64,000 nt of DNA from Geomonas ferrireducens (GCF_004917065.1 NZ_SSYA01000001.1:1310161-1374160); one strand, 5' to 3'; positions 45,672 through 54,654 are shown, numbered from the stretch's first letter. Notes: generated by a model from the letters alone, not told the origin. A program made the numbers and translations.

Positions 45672-46661
45672 CTAGCGTCCCGGCGCGAGCGCCGGCGGCT
45701 GATAGCGATTCACCCAGCCGTTCTCGTAGGAGGCGTCGATGCCGCGGGGATCGGTGTTGGCATCGGTGTAGCCGACGAAGGAAACGGCCAGGTAGTTGGC
45801 CAAGTCCCAGATCTTCTCCGACTCCAGGTGCTTCTTGAAATACGGCATCGCGGTGCCGGTGACGCCGTTCATGATTTGGTAGTAGAAGATCCCCCCGATG
45901 TACCTGTTCTCCACCAGGTGGCGCCTCAGGATGGTGAAGTTCAAGGGGGGCGGGCTGAGGTGCGGTTGGGCCGGGCCGTTGCCGTCGCCGATCGGGCTGT
46001 GGCAGTTGATGCACAGCTGCTGGTAGATCCTCTTGCCCCGCTGCAGGGCCGCCTCGGTCGCCGGGTAAGGATTCGGCATCCTGCGCCACACCTCCGGGAC
46101 CTGGCCGTGCAGCCACTCGATATTCGCATCGACACCGGCCGCGTACGCCGCTACAGCCTGCCGTTTCCAATCCCGCTGCCGCTTTACCCTGAGGTCCGCC
46201 GCTTTCCCCCCGAGCCCTTGTACGTACGCCATGAGCGCCGATATCTCAGCGTCGGAGAGGAAGTCCCAGGCGGGCATGAGCGAGATCGGCGTCGTGTTGC
46301 GCGGGTCAAGGAAGTGGGCCCGGTTCCAGTCGTCGCTGTGCTCCCCCCCTTCCTGCGAGAGGTCAGGCCCGGTACGCTCGCTCCCGAGGATGGCCGGTTC
46401 AATCCCGACGTAGTCCCCCGCCTTGGCGACCCGCTCTGCCCCGATCCCCCAGTCGATCACACGGATGAACTGCGAGTGGCAGTAGCTGCAGCCGTTCTCC
46501 ACGTAGAGCCGGTGCCCTCGCGCCTCCAGCGGGGTGAACGGGCGCCAGATCTCCGAGGGGGTCTCCTTCATGGTGAGCGACGGGATCCCGACGATGATGA
46601 AGGCGGAGGCCCAGAAGACGAGGAGCGCGCCGACGATGACGAAGGCCGGGGTCATCTTCAT
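45672..46661 (-). CDS. CcoO-like cytochrome c subunit fused to a second cytochrome c domain
   Basis: CcoO relays electrons to the CcoN catalytic subunit of cbb3 oxidases. This 329-residue protein has one N-terminal membrane helix and a CcoO-type heme site (CSYCHSQFIRVIDWG, with TGPDLSQEGGEHSDDWNRAH and the axial Met in SLMPAWDFLSD). A second class I cytochrome domain follows (CINCHSPIGDGNGPA, with Met in GTAMPYFKKHLES). Classical CcoO has one heme and a separate CcoP has two, so this fusion gives a different layout. Its start overlaps the ccoN stop codon (ATGA). Confidence 0.87.
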   Translation of the reverse strand: MKMTPAFVIVGALLVFWASAFIIVGIPSLTMKETPSEIWRPFTPLEARGHRLYVENGCSYCHSQFIRVIDWGIGAERVAKAGDYVGIEPAILGSERTGPDLSQEGGEHSDDWNRAHFLDPRNTTPISLMPAWDFLSDAEISALMAYVQGLGGKAADLRVKRQRDWKRQAVAAYAAGVDANIEWLHGQVPEVWRRMPNPYPATEAALQRGKRIYQQLCINCHSPIGDGNGPAQPHLSPPPLNFTILRRHLVENRYIGGIFYYQIMNGVTGTAMPYFKKHLESEKIWDLANYLAVSFVGYTDANTDPRGIDASYENGWVNRYQPPALAPGR

Positions 46662-48043
46662 GTCGCCTCCTCGAGGCGCCGCAGCGCTTCCGGCTCTTTT
46701 TCGCCGCGCAGCGTCATGTAGACGTTGAAGAGCCCCACGATCGACGCGGTGAGGATGAATACGCCGAGTGCCGCCCGCATCACCATGAAGGGGATGAGCT
46801 GCGGCAGCACCCTGAGCACGGTCTCGCCGTTGTACCAGGCTTCCCCCTGCACGAGCCCCGCCATGGTGAGGACGACGAAGAAGCCGGTGAGTCCGAAGGT
46901 GATCAGGCCGAACTGCAGGTTGATGAGCCGCTGCGAGTAGACGGGGCGGCCGCTAACCAGGGGGAGCGTGTGCCACATGGCGCCTAGGGCGATGTAGCCG
47001 CCGAACCCGAGCATGGCGATGTGCGCATGGCCTACGGTCCAGTTGTTGAAATGGGTCACGCGCTGCAGAAAGGGGAGCGACTGCAGCGGCCCCTGGATGC
47101 ACGTGACGATGTACCAGATCACCCCCGCCATGACGAGTCGCGCCGATGGATCGCTCCAGACCCGTCCGCCGACGAAGCGTGCGGTGAGCCATAGGTTGAT
47201 CACCACGATGGAGACCGGGAGCACCATGGAGATCGAGTCGACCACCGAGATCGTCTTCAGCCAGCTCGGAATGGGGGATTGCAGCACATGGTGCCCCCCA
47301 ATGTGGCTGTAGAGTGCGATCAGGAGCCAAAAGCCGAGAAGGGACAGTGTATGCGAGTTGAGCGGGGTCTTCGCGACGCGCGGGATCACGTAATAGGCGG
47401 CCCCGGTGGCGAGCGGCGTGATCAAAAGCCCCGGGAGGTTATGCCCCCAGAACCAGAGGAAGATGGAATCGATCAGGCCGGGCATGGCGCCGGTGGCGGG
47501 GTGCCACATGACGTTGCCGAGCGGATAGTTGCAGGCGGTCCAGAGGAAGGTCGCCACGAAGTACCAGATGGAGACGTAGAGCTGCGGTTCGCGCCGGTTC
47601 ATGATGGTGAGGGTGACGTTGACGATCATGCAGAGTACCGCGATGACAAGCGAGACATCGGCGAGCCAGACGTACTCGTTGTACTCGCGCCCCTGGGTGA
47701 AGCCGAAGGCGAAGCCGAGCGGGCCGCTCAGGACGGTCAGGTTCCAGAAGAGGAAGGTGACCCAGCCGAGGGGCTCGGACCAAAGGCGCGTCTTCAGAAG
47801 GGCCGGGACGTAATGGAGCCCGATGCCGGTGAGCATGGTGCCGACGAAGCCGTAGAGCATGGTGTTCACGTGGACCGGGCGCTCCCGCCCGAAAACGAGC
47901 GGTGCCACGTGCGGCAGGAACTCCGGTGCCACCAAGTGTATGGCGGAAAACATGCCGTACACGGCGCCCACCACGAACCAGACCGCGCCGGCGACCATGA
48001 AAGCCAGCGAAGCGCTCTGCGGCTTGCGGATCATGTTGATCAT
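46658..48043 (-). CDS. ccoN: cbb3-type cytochrome oxidase subunit I (CcoN-like)
   Basis: This is the catalytic heme-copper subunit of a C-type oxidase, 461 residues with about twelve membrane helices. Ligands seen: the low-spin heme His in RPVHVNTMLYGF, the CuB His in WGHNLPGLLITP, the CuB HH pair in IGGHHVLQSPIPSW, and the two heme His residues in HFNNWTVGHAHIAMLGF. The Tyr a few residues before the HH pair (LYSHIGGHH) matches the cbb3-specific cross-linked Tyr. It starts after TAGGAG, 125 bases downstream of the ActA-like cytochrome gene with a repeat pair between. No CcoG, CcoH or CcoI genes are in the window. Confidence 0.92.
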   Translation of the reverse strand: MINMIRKPQSASLAFMVAGAVWFVVGAVYGMFSAIHLVAPEFLPHVAPLVFGRERPVHVNTMLYGFVGTMLTGIGLHYVPALLKTRLWSEPLGWVTFLFWNLTVLSGPLGFAFGFTQGREYNEYVWLADVSLVIAVLCMIVNVTLTIMNRREPQLYVSIWYFVATFLWTACNYPLGNVMWHPATGAMPGLIDSIFLWFWGHNLPGLLITPLATGAAYYVIPRVAKTPLNSHTLSLLGFWLLIALYSHIGGHHVLQSPIPSWLKTISVVDSISMVLPVSIVVINLWLTARFVGGRVWSDPSARLVMAGVIWYIVTCIQGPLQSLPFLQRVTHFNNWTVGHAHIAMLGFGGYIALGAMWHTLPLVSGRPVYSQRLINLQFGLITFGLTGFFVVLTMAGLVQGEAWYNGETVLRVLPQLIPFMVMRAALGVFILTASIVGLFNVYMTLRGEKEPEALRRLEEAT

Positions 48044-48072
48044 CGACTTCTCCTAGGTGACATTTGCTCTTA

Positions 48073-48168
48073 TCTCCCTCCCCCGGAGGGGGAGGGCTGG
48101 GGAGGGGGAAGCGGGCGCCAGCGGGGAACTTTCACCCCTCCCGACCTCCCCCCTCCGGGGGGAGGAGT
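48073..48168. repeat. Inverted pair of GC-rich palindromic repeats (copies 4 and 5)
   Basis: The unit at 48073-48110 (CCCCCGGAGGGGGAGGGCTGG type) and its reverse complement form at 48134-48168 face each other across about 23 bases. Together they could fold into one long hairpin. They fill the gap between the ActA-like gene and ccoN and may separate the two halves of the operon at the RNA level. Confidence 0.75.
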
Positions 48169-48702
48169 TTACCTGTGGCAAACGAAGCAGTCGTGAGTTA
48201 CCCGGTTCTTCTTGTGGCACCGGATGCAGAAACCCATCTCGAACTTGCGCGCTTTCGCCACCCGGTCCATCTGCCGCACGTCGCCGTGACAGTGGCCGCA
48301 GTCCACGCCGCGCATGAGATGCATGGAATGGTCGAAATAGACGAACTCGGGAAGCCAGTTCACCCTCTCCCAGACCACCGGCCGGTTCTGCGCCACGTGT
48401 CCCCTGAGCCGCGCGATCCACGGATAGTTGCGGATGATGCGGGAGTGGCACAAAAGGCAGGTCTCCAGCGGCGGGACCCCGGCCCGGGAGGAGCGCGTGG
48501 CGGAGTCGTGGCACATGAAGCAGCTGATCTGCTTGATCCCGGCATGCACCCGGTGACTGAACGGGATGGGCTGGCGCGGGCCGAGCCCCACCGGGTAGAG
48601 GCGGTTCAGGTAGACGAGCGCGGCCAGCGCCGAAACCAGGATCGCGGTAGCGGCGGCATAAGACGCCCAGCGCGGCACCCCCTTTTTCTCCGGCCCGCTC
48701 AC
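48169..48702 (-). CDS. Pentaheme cytochrome c, ActA-like subunit of alternative complex III
   Basis: ActA is the membrane-anchored pentaheme cytochrome of ACIII. This 177-residue protein has one N-terminal membrane helix (YAAATAILVSALAALVYL) and five CXXCH sites: CFMCH, CLLCH, CGHCH, CIRCH and CFVCH. Additional His residues suit bis-His ligation (HRVHAGIK, DHSMHLMRG). The GTG start at 48702 overlaps the ActF stop codon (GTGA) and has GGAGG upstream, so the longer open frame to 48828 is not used. Confidence 0.85.
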   Translation of the reverse strand: MSGPEKKGVPRWASYAAATAILVSALAALVYLNRLYPVGLGPRQPIPFSHRVHAGIKQISCFMCHDSATRSSRAGVPPLETCLLCHSRIIRNYPWIARLRGHVAQNRPVVWERVNWLPEFVYFDHSMHLMRGVDCGHCHGDVRQMDRVAKARKFEMGFCIRCHKKNRVTHDCFVCHR

Positions 48703-49751
48703 GGGGTACCTCCGCTCTTGCGCGCGCCGAGCATGCCAAGGCCGAGGATGCCGGCGAAACCGGCGGCCAGGGAGAGTTCGGCGAGGCCCAGGTGCGCCGC
48801 CGGGGCGAAGGTCGGGGCCACCAGCCACCAGCGCTCAAGCCAAAGGCCGCACAGGACGAGGAAGGCGACGGTCCCGAGGGCGGCACGGCTGCGCTTGGTC
48901 CGGATCGGGAGGAGAAGCACGAGCGGCCCGAAGTACACGAGCCCCACGAGGAAGAAGCTCAAGGGGCGCCATCGCGGCATGTGCATGCGCGGCACTAGGA
49001 ACCTGATCTCGCGCGGCAGGTTCTCGTACCAGTAAGGGAGGAGGTGCGAGTACATGAGGTAAGTGGTCATGAGGCTGAAGGCGACGGTCAGTTTCCCCAG
49101 GTCGTGGAGCTGGTCCGGCCCTGCCTCCGGGTGCCACACGGACAAGAGCGCCCAGCAGGTCATGGCGCCGTAGAGCCCGGACATGAAGAAGTAGCCACCG
49201 GCCAGGTTGCTGTGCCAGAGGGGATCGAGGGCCATGACGAGGTCGAAGCCGATGAGGGAGAAGGCGAGGCAGTAAACCAGCACGAGAACCGCGCCGGAGC
49301 GCGCCGCCTCGCCCCGCCGCGTAAGCCGCAGGTGGTACAGGGCGAGCCCCCAGAAGATAAGGAGCGCGGCCAGGTCGCGCCCGAAGAGAAAGCCGGGGTG
49401 CAGCCACGCCCCCTGGTGGTGGTTCACTCCGTTCCAGGGGGACCAGCGCGCGCTCCCCCACCAAAGGATGAGGAGCGTTACGAGCGACGGAAGGGCGAAG
49501 GCGATCGCGGAGCTCGCCAGCCGCTCGACCGGGTGGTGCCATTTCCCCTTGCAGGTCGCGACGATGGCGGGCCAGACGACGAGTCCCGCCGCAAGCGGGG
49601 TGAAGAAGAGGAAGTTGACGAGGAGCGCACGCCAAACGCGTGCCTCATCTGCCCCGTTCAGGAGGTAGAGCCACAAGGCGCACCCGGCTACGGCGAGCAC
49701 CATCCAGAGCACGAGCCAGGATTTCGTCGACGTGCCGTCACTGGTGGACAT
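48699..49751 (-). CDS. ActF-like membrane subunit of alternative complex III
   Basis: This 350-residue integral membrane protein has about ten hydrophobic segments, as in ActF, a subunit related to ActC that completes the ACIII membrane arm. Recognisable parts include HHPVERLASSAIAFALPSLV, WLHPGFLFGRDLAALLIFW, FDLVMALDPLWHSNLAGGYF and HDLGKLTVAFSLMTTYLMYS. The start overlaps the ActC-ActD stop codon and has GGAGGA upstream. It lacks the extra quinone-binding sequence of ActC and is probably structural. Confidence 0.87.
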   Translation of the reverse strand: MSTSDGTSTKSWLVLWMVLAVAGCALWLYLLNGADEARVWRALLVNFLFFTPLAAGLVVWPAIVATCKGKWHHPVERLASSAIAFALPSLVTLLILWWGSARWSPWNGVNHHQGAWLHPGFLFGRDLAALLIFWGLALYHLRLTRRGEAARSGAVLVLVYCLAFSLIGFDLVMALDPLWHSNLAGGYFFMSGLYGAMTCWALLSVWHPEAGPDQLHDLGKLTVAFSLMTTYLMYSHLLPYWYENLPREIRFLVPRMHMPRWRPLSFFLVGLVYFGPLVLLLPIRTKRSRAALGTVAFLVLCGLWLERWWLVAPTFAPAAHLGLAELSLAAGFAGILGLGMLGARKSGGTP

Positions 49752-51624
49752 GGAGTTCCTCCGGATGGGCGGGCGCCAGTTGCTCCTTCAGGCGTTCGTA
49801 CTCGTCGGCGCCGCAGGAGATCAGCAGGCCGAACTTGTCGCGGGAGAAGCGTGGCTCGTAAAAGGGGTGCGGCTCGAGCCGGAACAGTCGGGCGAAGAGC
49901 ACGAGCCCGGCCAAGTTCGCGAGGCTGCCGAGAAGGATGGTTCCCTCGAAACCGACCACGCAGAAGGGGACGATGGAGACCGGGGGCTTTCCCCCGACCA
50001 CGAGGCCGTTAACGAGTGCGGTCCCCGCGGCGAGCCAGAAGCCCCCCCCGAGTCCCGCGAGGGCCCCCGCCAGGGTGATCCAGCGCACCGGGCTCTTCGC
50101 CTGCTTCATGACCATGGATAGCTCTTCGATCTTCACAGGCGAAAAGGTCTCCATCACCTTGAAGCCGCCGTCACAGCACCCCTTGGCCGCCAGCAAGAGA
50201 CGTCCGGCGTTTGAGAAGACGGCGAGCACGGCGGGGCGATGTTGCGGCAGTCTCGGACGGACGCGGTGGCTGCACGCCTCGGTCGGCACCACTTCCTTTT
50301 CGGCCAGGTGACCCTTCAGTTCGCTTAGCGGTACGGTGGGGAGGAGTTTCGTGAAGCCGAAGAAGAAGAGGAGGAAGAAGCCGAAAGAGCCGACGGTGAT
50401 GGTCAATTCCACCCAGGTGGGGAGGTAGCGTCCGAAGTTGTGCGGCAGGAAGTCGTGCGCCTGCGAGGTATAGATGATCATGAGCCTTTCGAACCACATC
50501 CCTACGTTCACGAGGAGCGAGATCACAAGAAGGGGGAGGGTCCTCGTGCGCATGCGCCGGAACACGAAGAGCCATGGAATCAGCACGTTGCAGACCACGC
50601 AGAGCCAATACATCCAGGCCACCGGGCCGAACACGCGCCACTTGTGGTTTTGCCACTCGATGACGTCCCCCGAGTACCAGGCGATGAACGCCTCCACGGC
50701 GTAGGCGTAACCGACGATGGTCGCGGTGAGAATGATGGTCTTCGCAAGCATCTCGAAGTGGTGCATCTCAACCAGACGCTCGAGGTGCAAAAGCTTCCGC
50801 ATCGGGATCATCAGGGTGAGCACCATGGCGAGGCCGGAGTGGATGGCGCCCGCGACGAAGTAGGGGGGGAAGATGGCGCTGTGCCATCCGGGGAGCAGGC
50901 TCATGGCGAAGTCCCAGGAGACCACAGAGTGCACCGAGACCACGAGCGGCGTGGCGAGAGCAGCGAAGAAGAGGTAGGAGCGGCCGTAGTGGTGCCACTG
51001 GGTTCCCGAGCCGGACCATCCGAGCGCCAGGGCGCGGTAGATCCTGCTCTTCAGGTGCTCCGGGCCGAGTTCCGCGAGGTAGCGGTCCCGTGCCGACGCG
51101 AGGTCTGGCACGAGGCCGATGTACCAGAAGATGAGGCTCACGGTGAAATAGGTGGTGACGGCGAGGACGTCCCACACGAGGGGGCTCACGAAGTTGGGCC
51201 AGAGCTCGCGCTGGGAGGGGTAGGGGACTATGTAGTAGGCGGCCCAGAGGCGTCCGAGGTGGATGAGCGGGAAGAGCCCGGCGGTCATGACTGCGAAGAT
51301 GGTCATCGCCTCGGCCGATCGGGAGACGGCGTCGCGCCACTTGGCGCGCATCAGGTAGAGAATGGCGGAGATGAGGGTGCCCGAGTGGGCGATCCCGACC
51401 CAGAAGACGAAGTTGGTGATGTAGACCGCCCATCCCACGGGGCGGTTCAGCCCGGTCACCCCCATGCCCGCCTGGGTCTGGTACATGAGGCAGAGCGCCC
51501 CGAGTCCCGCGAGCCCCGCCAGCATCACGATGGCGAGCAGGTACGCGAGGCCGGGCTTTCCCATGGGGTTGAGGGCATCGTCGTTGATTTGGCCGTAGCT
51601 CAGTTCTGGCACGGTGTTCTCCAT
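49738..51624 (-). CDS. ActC-ActD fusion subunit of alternative complex III
   Basis: The first ~460 residues form an NrfD/PsrC-type membrane protein with ten helices, the quinol-oxidising ActC subunit (LNRPVGWAVYITNFVFWVGI, then SSAEAMTIF-type and SWDFAMSLLPGWHSAIFPPY stretches). The last ~150 residues match ActD, the DUF3341 subunit (AVFSNAGRLLLAAKG, GGKPPVSIVPFCVVGFEGTI, DKFGLLISC near the end) with its two membrane helices. In the described complexes ActC and ActD are separate chains. The frame is unbroken and base composition is even, so the fusion looks genuine rather than a sequencing error. It begins 12 bases after actB. Confidence 0.87.
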   Translation of the reverse strand: MENTVPELSYGQINDDALNPMGKPGLAYLLAIVMLAGLAGLGALCLMYQTQAGMGVTGLNRPVGWAVYITNFVFWVGIAHSGTLISAILYLMRAKWRDAVSRSAEAMTIFAVMTAGLFPLIHLGRLWAAYYIVPYPSQRELWPNFVSPLVWDVLAVTTYFTVSLIFWYIGLVPDLASARDRYLAELGPEHLKSRIYRALALGWSGSGTQWHHYGRSYLFFAALATPLVVSVHSVVSWDFAMSLLPGWHSAIFPPYFVAGAIHSGLAMVLTLMIPMRKLLHLERLVEMHHFEMLAKTIILTATIVGYAYAVEAFIAWYSGDVIEWQNHKWRVFGPVAWMYWLCVVCNVLIPWLFVFRRMRTRTLPLLVISLLVNVGMWFERLMIIYTSQAHDFLPHNFGRYLPTWVELTITVGSFGFFLLFFFGFTKLLPTVPLSELKGHLAEKEVVPTEACSHRVRPRLPQHRPAVLAVFSNAGRLLLAAKGCCDGGFKVMETFSPVKIEELSMVMKQAKSPVRWITLAGALAGLGGGFWLAAGTALVNGLVVGGKPPVSIVPFCVVGFEGTILLGSLANLAGLVLFARLFRLEPHPFYEPRFSRDKFGLLISCGADEYERLKEQLAPAHPEELHVHQ

Positions 51625-51636
51625 TGTCCGACCCTG

Positions 51637-54522
51637 TCAGACCAGGTCGTTCTCCACTCTTCTCAAAAAGGTCACCGCCGGTTTCGTGTGCAGCTCGTGC
51701 AACAGGTGGTAGCGGCGCGGATCGGTGCGGGTGAGCCTGGTCACTGCGGCGTTCGGGTCCATCAGATCCCCGAAGGTGAACACCCCGGCTGGACAGGTCT
51801 GGGCGCAGGCGGGAACGATCTCGCCGTCCCTGACCGGTCGCCCCTCGCGCGCGGCCTTGTACTCGGCCTGCCGGATGCGCTGCACACAGAAGGTGCACTT
51901 CTCCATCACGCCGCGCTGGCGCACCGTCACCTCCGGGTTCAACTGCAGGTCCAGGGGCTTTTTCCATTCCTGGTTCACCCAATTGAAGCGGCGCACCTTA
52001 TAGGGGCAGTTGTTGGAACAGTAGCGCGTGCCGATGCAGCGGTTGTAGATCTGGGCGTTCAGCCCCTCCTCGTTGTGCACCGCCGCGAAGACCGGGCAGA
52101 CCGGCTCACAGGGGGCGGCGTCGCAGTGCTGGCACAAAAGCGGCAACCACGCGTAGCGCCACGGCTGCTCCGGCACCCGGTAGGGGGCGACCCTGAGCCA
52201 CGCCATCTCGCGCCCGTCCGCGACGAGCTCCCTCCCAACCACCGCGACGTTGTTCTCGGCGTAGCAGGCGACGGTGCAGGCGCCGCAGCCGATGCAGCGC
52301 TGCAGGTCGATGACCATCCCCCAGCGGTGCTTCTTGTGCTGGTGCGGCGGGTACATGTCCCGCTCCGGGCGGTAATCCTCCGGAAGCGGTAGATCCAGGC
52401 GGTCACCCTCCCCGGGTTTCATGGTGCGCAGCACGGAGAAGCGTACCGACTGGATCACGTCGCGGTGCAGCTGTTTGCTTTCTATCGAGGTGCGGATCGG
52501 GGGGAGGGCATTTCCGGTCACCCGGCTGATGCGGCAGGTGGTGAAGAAGCCGCTTTTCTGTCCGCCAAGGAGGACGAAAGCGTTCGCCCCCACTCCGCGC
52601 GCGTTCCTGCCGAATGCCGTATGCCCTTGTCCCAGGCCGACCGCCACGGCGTGTTCGCTCACCTCGGTGGTGATGCGTACCGTGGCGCGCAGTGAACCCG
52701 ACGCGGTGGTGAGCTGCACCTGGTCGCCGTCGTCAATCTTCAGCACCGCCGCCTTCCGGGGATGGAGGTCGATCCAGTTCCCCCAGACGAAGAAGGTCAT
52801 CGGGTCGGGTACCTCCTGCAGCCAACCGCGGTTCGCGAGCCTGCCGTCGAAGAGCATGATGGAGGGCCACGGCCAGAGTTCCGCTTCATCACGGCGTACC
52901 GGAACAGCAGCCGGTCGCGCGGCGAAGGTGACGCCTTCGGGATGCAGCGAAGGTGAGCCACCGGAGTCCGATGCTGGTGTCTGCCACACTCCTCCCTGCT
53001 CCAGCGCCGCATTCCAGCTCAGGTCGCTCCCGTTCCAACGTTCCCTGAGCCACCCCTGGAAGTCCTTAGGGGCTGATCCGCGCTCCGTGACGAGCGGGCG
53101 CCCCGCCTTTCGCGCCAGCGCCAGGAAAACATCCGCCGCACCGAGCGTGTCGTGAAGGCGCCCCATGGTCGGCTGCATCAGGCCGTTGATGCTTGGCTCG
53201 GGCTGGTACTCCCCCCAGGACTCGAGAGGTGTGTCGATGGGAAGGACCCAGTGGGCGAGGGAGGCGGTTTCATCCATCAGCGAGCCGAGGTACACCACCG
53301 TCCCCGCCCTGCCGATCTGCGCAGCCGCCCCGCTTCTGCTGTAGGCGGGGTTCGTGTCGTGCACGAAGAGGACGTCCTGCGGTCCGAGCGAGGAGAAGAA
53401 GAGGTCGAGTTCGTGGTCGCGCGCGCTGTCACTCAGGGCATGGGGGCGGGAGAAGTCGACCGTGGTGCCGACGGCGCCAACGGCGTAGTTCAAAAGTGCG
53501 ACGCAAAGGGCCGCATCGGTTGCCGCCGGACCGCTCGCCGCCCCGGGGCCTGCCAGCGCCACCGGGCGGCGCGCATGGCTGAACGCCTGCGCCAGGGCGA
53601 CCAGGCTTCCCTGGTCGACGGCAGGCGGGGGGAAGGATGTGACGAGGGTCTCGATCGCCGGTCGCACCGCGGAGACGTTATTTCGTTGCCAGCCGCGGTC
53701 CATGATGATCTTCAAAAGCGTTGCCGCCACAAGCCGGAGCTCTCCCGGCGCCACCTGGAAGAAGTGGTCCGCGTTGCTCGCGGTCATGGACAGGCGCGGT
53801 CCCACGTATGCCATCCGGTTCGGGGTGGCTCCGTCCCGGTAACCGTGCATGGCCGCGAACTGGCGCGCGTAGGAAACCGGCGAGACCCAGGTCTCCAGGA
53901 AGTCGGCGGCGAAGCTCAGGATGAAGTCGCTGTTTTCCAGATCGTAGCGGGGGACGGCGGGGAGGCCGAAAACGCGCTGGTGCGCGGCGCGCAGCGCCTC
54001 GTAATTGAACGCCTCGTAGAAAAGGACCCGGTTCGAGCCGAAGGTAGCGGCGAAACGTTTCATGAGGTCGGCGAGGGCTCCGGTCTGCAGGCTGGAGAGG
54101 ATGGCCACCTTCCCCCCCGAGCGAAGGCGGGAGGATATGGCGTCGAGCGCCTCGTCCCAGCTCTTCCGTCCGGTTTTGCCGTCGCCTGCGCGTTGCAGCA
54201 CGCGGACCACGCGGTCCGGGTCGTAGAGCCCCTGCAGGGAGGACTGCCCGCGCGCGCAGAGCCCGCCGCGGTTTATCGGGTGTTCCGGGTTTCCTTCCGC
54301 CTTCGTCACGCGACCGTCCCGGTGGGCGACGTGCATGCCGCACCCCGCCGGGCATTCACGGCAGGTCGTGGCGTAAAAGGTCCATTGTCCGGGGCGGATC
54401 TCCTCCGGCGGGATCACCTTGGGGATAAGCTTGTTGACCAGCTTGCGCGGGGGATCGGTCGCCAGGGCGATGCTGCTGCCACCCGTGATCCACAAGAAGG
54501 TGCGTCTGGAAATCTCGGACAT
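51637..54522 (-). CDS. ActB-like iron-sulfur subunit of alternative complex III
   Basis: ActB joins a molybdopterin-oxidoreductase-like domain that lacks molybdenum (B1) to a ferredoxin domain with several clusters (B2). This protein is about 961 residues. Its start has a Tat-type signature (SRRTFLWITGG). Near residue 60, B1 keeps a four-Cys motif (CRECPAGCGMHV, then GLCARGQ), which in molybdoenzymes holds a [4Fe-4S] cluster. B2 begins near 735 with CIGCGACTVACYAENN, then CQHCDAAPCEPVCP, CIGTRYCSNNCPYKV, CTFCVQRI and CAQTCPAG. I use the ATG at 54522 (GAGGGAGAG upstream). It is the first gene of the ten-gene operon. Confidence 0.88.
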   Translation of the reverse strand: MSEISRRTFLWITGGSSIALATDPPRKLVNKLIPKVIPPEEIRPGQWTFYATTCRECPAGCGMHVAHRDGRVTKAEGNPEHPINRGGLCARGQSSLQGLYDPDRVVRVLQRAGDGKTGRKSWDEALDAISSRLRSGGKVAILSSLQTGALADLMKRFAATFGSNRVLFYEAFNYEALRAAHQRVFGLPAVPRYDLENSDFILSFAADFLETWVSPVSYARQFAAMHGYRDGATPNRMAYVGPRLSMTASNADHFFQVAPGELRLVAATLLKIIMDRGWQRNNVSAVRPAIETLVTSFPPPAVDQGSLVALAQAFSHARRPVALAGPGAASGPAATDAALCVALLNYAVGAVGTTVDFSRPHALSDSARDHELDLFFSSLGPQDVLFVHDTNPAYSRSGAAAQIGRAGTVVYLGSLMDETASLAHWVLPIDTPLESWGEYQPEPSINGLMQPTMGRLHDTLGAADVFLALARKAGRPLVTERGSAPKDFQGWLRERWNGSDLSWNAALEQGGVWQTPASDSGGSPSLHPEGVTFAARPAAVPVRRDEAELWPWPSIMLFDGRLANRGWLQEVPDPMTFFVWGNWIDLHPRKAAVLKIDDGDQVQLTTASGSLRATVRITTEVSEHAVAVGLGQGHTAFGRNARGVGANAFVLLGGQKSGFFTTCRISRVTGNALPPIRTSIESKQLHRDVIQSVRFSVLRTMKPGEGDRLDLPLPEDYRPERDMYPPHQHKKHRWGMVIDLQRCIGCGACTVACYAENNVAVVGRELVADGREMAWLRVAPYRVPEQPWRYAWLPLLCQHCDAAPCEPVCPVFAAVHNEEGLNAQIYNRCIGTRYCSNNCPYKVRRFNWVNQEWKKPLDLQLNPEVTVRQRGVMEKCTFCVQRIRQAEYKAAREGRPVRDGEIVPACAQTCPAGVFTFGDLMDPNAAVTRLTRTDPRRYHLLHELHTKPAVTFLRRVENDLV

Positions 54523-54591
54523 CGCTCTCCCTCGCGCCGCGGTTTTCAAGGTCCAGGATCAATGAAAAGGAAGATGAAAAAAGTTTAACCT

Positions 54592-54619
54592 TTTTTATCA
54601 AGGCGAGGTTGGTTGTCAA
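54592..54619 (-). promoter_or_regulatory. Probable promoter of the ACIII/cbb3 operon
   Basis: On the minus strand, TTGACA at 54619-54614 and TAAAAA at 54597-54592 are separated by 16 bases. The actB start is about 70 bases downstream. It lies back to back with the promoter of the pyruvate oxidase-like gene. Confidence 0.55.
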
Positions 54620-54654
54620 GGGAGTCCTGAAATAACCGCCGGGGCGCGCTGGGG

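Noticed and set aside
50440..52392. A 650-codon plus-strand frame
   Set aside because: It is antisense to ActC-ActD and the end of ActB, with a low-complexity composition and no motif.
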